Shown here: positions 23,667 to 29,200 of the stretch, piece after piece | How positions within the stretch are numbered: position 1 is the stretch's first letter | Layout of the letters: each line of letters begins with the position of its first letter | NCBI GenBank assembly: GCA_018263365.1 | Contig: JAANXI010000019.1 | Span: 1-29,200 of the forward strand | Source: Fidelibacterota bacterium | GTDB lineage: Bacteria; Fidelibacterota; JAANXI01 | Direction of reading: 5' to 3' | DNA: 29,200 nucleotides | The notes under the pieces: model-generated | The model's database searches: none | What the model saw: only the letters and a program-made list of their open reading frames with translations | Told to the model about the DNA's origin: nothing | Position numbers and translations under genes: made by a program

Positions 23667-24875
23667 ATGAAACTTTTGGCGCATGTATCTGCACTGCTGG
23701 TTTTGCTCTCTTTCGCATTCCCAACCAATACGCTTTCCCAGGATTTGGAACAGCAGATCCGGTCACAGGAGCAGGAACTCGAGGCCCTGAAAAATGAAAT
23801 TGAACAGTATCGCAGTGAGCTGAAATCCAAGGAACAAAGGGAACAATCGCTCCTGGGCCAGCTGAACTCGCTGGAAAAGGATATCAGTTACACGCAGCAA
23901 CTGATTGCCGAGATGGAACAAACTCAGCGAAAGCGAGAGCGACGGATTGCCGAATTGAATAAGAGTCTGGAGAACAGTCAATCCAAGTTAGAGGAGCTCA
24001 AAGATCGGTTTGCGAAGCGCGCGGTACGGATATATAAGCAGGGAAATTATTCCGATCTGGAGCTGATACTCACTTCACAATCGCTGAATCAGGCGCTCTA
24101 CCGATACAAATATTTGCAGGTGATCAACGAGGCGGATAAAAAGACATTCCGGGCGATTACGGAGACAATGAACCGCATCGAAGAGGACCGAACAAACCTT
24201 CGGAATGAGATCCGGCGGCAGGAGCAGCTAATCACGGAGAAGCGACAGGAGCAGCACCGACTGAAGGAAGATAAAACCAGGCGCCAGAAATTGTTAGCGT
24301 CGGTTCAGCAGGATAAAAAGTCCATTCAGCAGCATATCCAGGAGCGGCAGGAGGCTATGCAATCGCTCCAAAAGCTCATTGCCGAACTTGAGGAGGAAAA
24401 GGCCCGGCAGGAACGAAACAGAAAACTGGCGCGAGAGAGGGCAATGCAAGGCATGGAGGCCACTGCGGATATCTCAAGTCTGAAGGGAAAATTGCCCTGG
24501 CCCGCTGAAGGAAAAATCGTGGCAAAATTCGGAAAATTTCGCCATCCAAAACTCAAAACCATAACGGATAACCCGGGAATTGACATCGCCGCGCCAAAAG
24601 GCACGGATGTTGTAGCAGTATTAGATGGGCTGGTGACTACCATCACCTGGATGCGCAGTTACGGGAATATGATTATCATCGATCACGGCAGCGGATTTTA
24701 CACGGTGTACACGCATGTGACGGATATCAGGGTAAATCCGAATAGTTATGTGAGCGAGGGAGATGTGATCGCAAAAGTAGGTGACTCCGGGTCGCTTGAT
24801 GGTGCCAAGCTCCATTTCGAGATTTGGGGCAATAAACAGAAATTGAATCCGGAACACTGGTTAGTGCAGGGATAA
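23667..24875 (+). CDS. envC: EnvC-like murein hydrolase activator (M23/LytM domain, degenerate active site)
   Basis: From the ATG at 23667 the 402-residue product has a signal peptide (MKLLAHVSALLVLLSFAF...LSQ). A long coiled coil (about 25-260) follows and then a C-terminal LytM/M23 domain (about 275-400). The frame extends to an ATG at 23610, but that would bury the signal peptide behind 19 residues. The LytM site is incomplete. The usual HxxxD has Asn302 in place of His with Asp306 kept, and the final HxH reads Lys381-Leu-His383; His350 in YTHVTD is retained. This matches EnvC-type activators, which do not cut peptidoglycan but switch on amidases during daughter-cell separation. The stop overlaps the holB start (TAATG). 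Confidence 0.88.
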   Translation: MKLLAHVSALLVLLSFAFPTNTLSQDLEQQIRSQEQELEALKNEIEQYRSELKSKEQREQSLLGQLNSLEKDISYTQQLIAEMEQTQRKRERRIAELNKSLENSQSKLEELKDRFAKRAVRIYKQGNYSDLELILTSQSLNQALYRYKYLQVINEADKKTFRAITETMNRIEEDRTNLRNEIRRQEQLITEKRQEQHRLKEDKTRRQKLLASVQQDKKSIQQHIQERQEAMQSLQKLIAELEEEKARQERNRKLARERAMQGMEATADISSLKGKLPWPAEGKIVAKFGKFRHPKLKTITDNPGIDIAAPKGTDVVAVLDGLVTTITWMRSYGNMIIIDHGSGFYTVYTHVTDIRVNPNSYVSEGDVIAKVGDSGSLDGAKLHFEIWGNKQKLNPEHWLVQG

Positions 24876-26056
24876 TGAAAACACTTTTCCCCATTGTAGG
24901 TCAGCGGGCAATCCTCGAAATGCTGCATCAGATTGCGGAGAATGATCGGTATGCCAATGCCTATCTGTTCCACGGCCCGCGTGGTACAGGGAAGGAAGCG
25001 GTCGCCATTGAATTTGCCGCCATCATGAATTGTCAGTCCGAAGATGAGCGACCGTGTGGAACGTGTAAGGGGTGTAAACAGATGCGGCATTTGCAGCATC
25101 CGAATCTCACCCAGATATTTGCGTTGCCCGGCGGGAGCGGCGACCGGGATCCACTTAAAGGACTGAGCGAATCTGTTATCGAGGATATTCAGGAAGCAGT
25201 CCTGAATAAAAGTGAAAACCCATACCAAAAAATCAGAATTCAGCGTGCCCAGAATATCAAAATATCCAGTATTCGGCAGATGCAGAAAAATATTCACATG
25301 GGACTGGCGGAATCCGGAAGAAAGATTGTTCTCATTTTTGAAGCTGAACGGATGAGTACGGAAGCGTTTAACTCAATATTGAAAATTGTGGAGGAGCCGC
25401 CGCCTCACACCTCATTCATCTTTTGTACTGGCGCCATCCACCTGATACCAGAAACAATACAGTCGCGTTGTCAGATGGCGCCATTCCGGCTGCTGACAAC
25501 CGAAGAGATAATCAACGGACTGGACGATTACGCATCTCTGGAATCCGGTGAGAAAGTGAAGCGGATTGCCCGCATGGCAAACGGCGATTTCGGATTTGCC
25601 CTGGCGCTTGCGGACAGGAATTTAGAGGAGCTGGAAGCGCAAATCGTAAAATTCCTGCAGGCAATTATGGGAGGCAAACCGTTGGCCATAAAAGAGCAGG
25701 TGGATTATCTGCGGTCACTAACGTCGGAGTCCGGGCTGACACTGTACCGGTTTTTGCAACTGATTCAACTCTGGATGCGGGATGCGCACCTGTGGTCCGA
25801 AACCGAGAATTTGAATCAGCTGGTGTTCCAGCAGATGATCGACAAGATCAAAAAGTTCGTCGAACATTACGAGTATATGGACTACGATTCAGCACAAATC
25901 CTGCTGGAGAATGCCGTTGATTTCATTGAACGAAACGTCTATATTCGCCTTGCGTTGTACAGCTTGCAAGTGCAATTACATCAGGCGATACACGGGAAAT
26001 TACAGGAAAAAATATATGGACATCGCCACCGATACAACCCAAACAGTATTCGTTGA
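24875..26056 (+). CDS. holB: DNA polymerase III subunit delta' (clamp loader)
   Basis: This 393-residue AAA+ clamp-loader subunit works with gamma/tau and delta to load the beta clamp. Seen in order are the Walker A-type HGPRGTGKE (33-41), a four-cysteine zinc module (Cys53, Cys61, Cys64, Cys67) and the box KIVLIFEAERM (150-160), which lacks the Walker B aspartate pattern of an active ATPase. EEPPPHT (173-179) and the SRC motif (197-199) follow, and the C-terminal helical collar domain comes last. Delta' is usually ATPase-inactive, although here the P-loop looks intact. The ATG overlaps the envC stop. The 3' end overlaps the PSP1 gene by 41 bases. The holB-PSP1-metG-tatD order is a familiar one in several bacterial phyla. 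Confidence 0.93.
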   Translation: MKTLFPIVGQRAILEMLHQIAENDRYANAYLFHGPRGTGKEAVAIEFAAIMNCQSEDERPCGTCKGCKQMRHLQHPNLTQIFALPGGSGDRDPLKGLSESVIEDIQEAVLNKSENPYQKIRIQRAQNIKISSIRQMQKNIHMGLAESGRKIVLIFEAERMSTEAFNSILKIVEEPPPHTSFIFCTGAIHLIPETIQSRCQMAPFRLLTTEEIINGLDDYASLESGEKVKRIARMANGDFGFALALADRNLEELEAQIVKFLQAIMGGKPLAIKEQVDYLRSLTSESGLTLYRFLQLIQLWMRDAHLWSETENLNQLVFQQMIDKIKKFVEHYEYMDYDSAQILLENAVDFIERNVYIRLALYSLQVQLHQAIHGKLQEKIYGHRHRYNPNSIR

Positions 26057-26861
26057 ATTTCAGGGATCTCGCCGCGGAAGTTATTCCTATACACCATCCG
26101 AAGGAAAAGAACCGATCGAGCGCGGCGATCAGGTGGTTGTCGAAACCGACGAAGGCGGAGAAGACTCCGGCATTGTGACTCACGAATGCCCGCATTGTGA
26201 AAACGGCGTTGATCCCGATACAAAGGTAATTCGGAAGCTCAGTCCGGCCGACTACGCCCATTTGATCGACAACCAGGAAAAGGAGGACGAGGCCTGGGAT
26301 GTGTGCCAGGAGCGCATTGATGAGCTTGGGCTGGATATGAAACTCACGGATATCGAATTTCAGTTTGACCGCAAAAAGGTGACTTTTTATTACACCGCTG
26401 ATGAGCGGGTGGATTTTCGTCAACTGGTGCGGGATCTTGCGGCCATTTACCGCACACGCATCGAGATGCGGCAAATCGGCGTTCGGGACGAAGCCAAGCG
26501 CCATGACGGGATGGGCGTCTGTGGCCACCGGATTTGCTGCTCATCATTTATGGACGATTTTGAGCCGGTCAATACACAGCTCGCCAAGGAGCAGGGACTA
26601 CCGCTGAACCCCTCAAAACTCACCGGACTCTGCGGCAAGCTGAAATGCTGCCTCAGGTATGAGTACTCCTACTATGAAGAAAAAATGGGCGATTTCCCGG
26701 ATGTCGGCGAGGTGTTCGACCTCCCGGAAGGGAGAGCCCGCGTTAATCACCTTGATATTTTTAATGATATTGTTCATTTCTGGTTAGTGGACCGCGCAGA
26801 AATACTGGAGAAGCCACTTTCTGAGCTGGATGATCACTCGAAGACACAGAGCGAAGCCTGA
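26016..26861 (+). CDS. PSP1 domain protein (RicT/YaaT-like)
   Basis: The start ATG at 26016 is preceded by AGGAAAA and gives 281 residues. Its N-terminus MDIATDTTQTVFVEFQGSR fits the family, unlike the 35 extra residues possible from 25911. The PSP1 C-terminal region is clear: CGHRICCSSF (Cys169, Cys174, Cys175) and GLCGKLKCCLRYE (Cys206, Cys211, Cys212). In Bacillus subtilis, YaaT/RicT is part of the Y-complex, an iron-sulfur-bearing complex that affects RNase Y and mRNA maturation. The cysteines here suit a similar cofactor, but partners are not visible in the window. It overlaps holB by 41 bases and ends three bases before metG, so it belongs to this operon. Confidence 0.92.
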   Translation: MDIATDTTQTVFVEFQGSRRGSYSYTPSEGKEPIERGDQVVVETDEGGEDSGIVTHECPHCENGVDPDTKVIRKLSPADYAHLIDNQEKEDEAWDVCQERIDELGLDMKLTDIEFQFDRKKVTFYYTADERVDFRQLVRDLAAIYRTRIEMRQIGVRDEAKRHDGMGVCGHRICCSSFMDDFEPVNTQLAKEQGLPLNPSKLTGLCGKLKCCLRYEYSYYEEKMGDFPDVGEVFDLPEGRARVNHLDIFNDIVHFWLVDRAEILEKPLSELDDHSKTQSEA

Positions 26862-26864
26862 CCT

Positions 26865-28922
26865 ATGCCCAAAGAACGTTACCTGATTACGAGCGCCTTA
26901 CCGTACGCGAACGGTCCGATTCACATTGGTCACCTGGCCGGAGCTTACCTCCCGGCAGATATTTATGCCCGGTATTGCCGGTTGCAAGATCGGGAGACAC
27001 TCTACATCTGCGGCTCTGATGAACACGGCGTCCCGATTACCATCAAGGCAGAAAAAGAGGGCGTTGCTCCGCAGGAGATCGTAGACGAATACCATACGAG
27101 AAACAAAAAAGCCTTCGAAGCGTTCGGCATCCATTTTGATAACTATAGCCGTACGTCGCTGGACATCCACCATAAAACAGCGCAGGATTTCTTCACAAAA
27201 TTATATGAAGAGGGCGTCTTTAAAAAGAAGACGGAAGAGCAGCTGTACGACGAGAACAAGCAGATGTTCTTGCCCGATCGCTATGTGATGGGTGAGTGCC
27301 CCCGGTGTAGCTATGAGGAAGCCTACGGCGATCAGTGTGAGCAGTGCGGAGCATCGCTCTCCCCGATGGAATTGATTAATCCGAAAAGTGCGCTGACGGG
27401 TTCCACGCCAGTGGTGAAAAAGACCACTCACTGGTATTTGCCGTTGGGTGATTTGCAGGATGAACTGGAGGACTGGATTCTGCCCAAGAATGACGAGTGG
27501 AAAAGCAACGTGTACGCACAGGTCAAAGGATGGTTGGAACAAAAACTGTCCGACCGTGCGGTAACGCGGGATCTCTCCTGGGGTGTGAAAGTACCACTGG
27601 AGGAAGCCAAAGATAAGGTCCTGTACGTCTGGTTCGATGCGCCCATCGGCTATATTTCTTCGACCAAAGAATGGGCGGAGCAACAAGGCGATCCCGATTT
27701 ATGGAAAAAATACTGGCAGAGCAAAGATACCCACCTCATCCATTTCATCGGCAAAGATAATATTGTGTTCCACTGCCTGATTTTCCCGGCGATGTTGATG
27801 GCGCACGGCGATTACGTTTTACCGGAGAACGTGCCTGCGAACGAGTTTTTGAATTTGAAGGGATTGAAATTTTCCACGAGCCGGAATATTGCGGTCTGGC
27901 TGGACGATTACCTGGAAGAATTTCCACCCGACCCGCTCCGCTACGCTCTGGCCAGTACACTCCCGGAACTACGTGATACGGACTTCTCATGGGAGGATTT
28001 TCAGTCCCGGAACAACAACGAGCTGGCAGACATCGTTGGCAATTTCATTAACCGGGCGCTGCAGTTTGCACATAAATACTTCGATGGCAAGGTCCCGGAG
28101 CCAGGTGAGGCCGGAGAGATGGAGAACGACCTGGTGCAGGCGCTGAAAAATGCCGGGAAGGAAATCGGCGAATCCTTTGATAAATTCCGGTTTCGGGACG
28201 GTGTGCGGGCGTTCATGATGGCGGGCAAGGCAGCAAACAAGTATTTCAACGATAAAGAGCCGTGGAAAACCCGCAAAGATGATATCAGAGATTGTGCAAC
28301 GGCCATTTACTATTCTATCCAAACGGCGAAAGCGCTTGCCGTTTATATGTATCCGATTATGCCGTTCTCAGCGGAAAGAATCTGGAAGATGCTCAACCTC
28401 GATAGTTCCGTTGAAGAGCAGAAATGGGAACGCGCCGCTGTCTTCACCATTGAACCGGGACACGTCCTGAATGACCCTGAAATCCTGTTCGAAAAGTACG
28501 ATGATGATGTCATTCAGAAGCAAATTGAAAAGCTGCAAAGCAGGATAGTCGAACCAGCAGAGGAAGAAGATATGGATTACACGCCACCTCCAGTTAAAGA
28601 GGAAATTTCCTTTGATGACTTTCAAGACCTCGATTTGCGGGTTGCCCTGGTGAAGGAGGCTGCCGCAATTCCAAAGGCCGATAAACTTCTGAAACTACAG
28701 ATAGATCTCGGCAGCGAAACCCGCCAAATAGTCGCCGGAATTGCAAAACGGTTTGATCCCGGTGAACTGGTTGGCCGTCGGATTATTGTCGTAGCAAATT
28801 TGGCTCCGGCGACGCTCATGGGCGAAAAGTCCGAAGGAATGCTCCTCGCAGCCGAGGGTGATGATCAGTTTGGGCTGCTTACTGTGCCGGATGATCTGCC
28901 GACAGGATCACCGATTCGCTGA
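26865..28922 (+). CDS. metG: Methionyl-tRNA synthetase with C-terminal tRNA-binding domain
   Basis: This class I synthetase of 685 residues charges tRNA-Met. The HIGH signature is exact at 20-23 (PIHIGHLAGAY). A zinc knuckle has Cys145, Cys148, Cys158 and Cys161. The KMSKS loop reads KFSTS at 335-339, a variant in which the final Lys is replaced; KxSTS forms are usual in bacterial MetG. The anticodon-binding helical domain spans about 390-540. A Trbp111/EMAP-type domain forms the C-terminus (about 580-685, FQDLDLRVALV...ANLAPATLMGEKSEGMLLAA) and promotes dimerisation and tRNA binding. It begins three bases after the PSP1 stop and is followed after three bases by tatD. Confidence 0.97.
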   Translation: MPKERYLITSALPYANGPIHIGHLAGAYLPADIYARYCRLQDRETLYICGSDEHGVPITIKAEKEGVAPQEIVDEYHTRNKKAFEAFGIHFDNYSRTSLDIHHKTAQDFFTKLYEEGVFKKKTEEQLYDENKQMFLPDRYVMGECPRCSYEEAYGDQCEQCGASLSPMELINPKSALTGSTPVVKKTTHWYLPLGDLQDELEDWILPKNDEWKSNVYAQVKGWLEQKLSDRAVTRDLSWGVKVPLEEAKDKVLYVWFDAPIGYISSTKEWAEQQGDPDLWKKYWQSKDTHLIHFIGKDNIVFHCLIFPAMLMAHGDYVLPENVPANEFLNLKGLKFSTSRNIAVWLDDYLEEFPPDPLRYALASTLPELRDTDFSWEDFQSRNNNELADIVGNFINRALQFAHKYFDGKVPEPGEAGEMENDLVQALKNAGKEIGESFDKFRFRDGVRAFMMAGKAANKYFNDKEPWKTRKDDIRDCATAIYYSIQTAKALAVYMYPIMPFSAERIWKMLNLDSSVEEQKWERAAVFTIEPGHVLNDPEILFEKYDDDVIQKQIEKLQSRIVEPAEEEDMDYTPPPVKEEISFDDFQDLDLRVALVKEAAAIPKADKLLKLQIDLGSETRQIVAGIAKRFDPGELVGRRIIVVANLAPATLMGEKSEGMLLAAEGDDQFGLLTVPDDLPTGSPIR

Positions 28923-28925
28923 TTT

Positions 28926-29200
28926 ATGTTGATTGACACCCACGCGCATATCCAGTTCGGTACGTATGATTCGATCCGGGACGAAATTATCCGACGCGCC
29001 CGGGAAAACGGCGTCGAATATATTGTATGTCCCGGCATTGATCCCGAATCCAACGAATTGGCAATTCAAATAGCGGAGCAATACGAGAACGTCTTTGCCG
29101 CAGTGGGCATTCACCCGCACGATTCCGAAAATTTATCGGATGACTGGCTCCAAACACTGGAAGATCAGATGAGCCATCCCCGGGTCGTTGCGCTGGGCGA
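28926..29200 (+). CDS. tatD: TatD family metal-dependent hydrolase, 5' part (cut by window end)
   Basis: About 91 codons of a TatD-type TIM-barrel deoxyribonuclease are present; the frame runs off the right edge. The start MLIDTHAHI supplies the metal-binding His6-x-His8, and VGIHPHDSENL around residue 61 and the final VALGE match the next two conserved metal-site and barrel blocks. TatD enzymes are 3'-5' exonucleases or related hydrolases, possibly in DNA repair. The ATG lies three bases after the metG stop, so it is probably in the same operon; metG-tatD adjacency is common. Confidence 0.93.
   Translation, partial: MLIDTHAHIQFGTYDSIRDEIIRRARENGVEYIVCPGIDPESNELAIQIAEQYENVFAAVGIHPHDSENLSDDWLQTLEDQMSHPRVVALG

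Overview
The window is 29.2 kb of ordinary chromosome, densely packed with genes. It holds about 20 protein-coding genes in five strand blocks and three noncoding gaps of about 300 bases or more. Three things point to a Gram-negative bacterium of the Bacteroidota/Chlorobiota/Fibrobacterota (FCB) neighbourhood, such as Neomarinimicrobiota, KSB1-like, Calditrichota or Balneolota lineages: the outer-membrane-type proteins (a Wzi-like barrel and a barrel-plus-repeat protein), the DUF4159/DUF4175 cassette with a Bacteroidota-style protein often labelled 'asparagine synthetase B', and the style of EnvC and MetG (KFSTS signature). The sequence alone does not settle the phylum. I see no phage, plasmid, CRISPR, tRNA or rRNA.

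Layout. (1) 1-726 is noncoding and rich in repeats. (2) 727-6069 (+) holds an acyl-CoA dehydrogenase, a PgpH-type 7TM-HD phosphodiesterase, YbeY and a CorC/HlyC-type membrane protein; the first three genes overlap at their ends. (3) 6070-6704 is noncoding and made largely of two back-to-back inverted-repeat elements plus a strong hairpin. (4) mazG (+) and yjbQ (-) meet tail to tail with interlocked stop codons. (5) 8210-16081 (-) is a five-gene envelope operon: DUF456, DUF4159, a large DUF4175-like Gln-rich coiled-coil protein, a TPR protein and a secreted GATase/ThuA-like protein. (6) 16289-21848 (+) is a four-gene, mostly translationally coupled set: family 2 glycosyltransferase, Wzi-like outer-membrane protein, LPG-synthase-type membrane protein and a barrel+TPR secreted protein. 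This looks like a surface-glycan or lipid module. (7) 21851-23497 (-) holds a cyclic-nucleotide-binding-domain protein and an AI-2E family permease. (8) 23667-29200 (+) is an information-processing run: EnvC-like murein hydrolase activator, DNA polymerase III delta', PSP1/RicT-like protein, methionyl-tRNA synthetase and the start of TatD.

The most interesting coding region is the minus-strand operon. Its first and last secreted products (DUF4159 and the GATase-like protein) appear to share a core motif (GGFL followed by HADDN or AMCSATD). The second keeps Cys and His-x-x-Glu residues in places compatible with a class I amidotransferase/ThuA-like active site. The most interesting noncoding structure is a family of small elements: a 231-bp one with 17-bp terminal inverted repeats, a 161-bp one next to it, and a related ~100-bp core also present near the left edge of the window.
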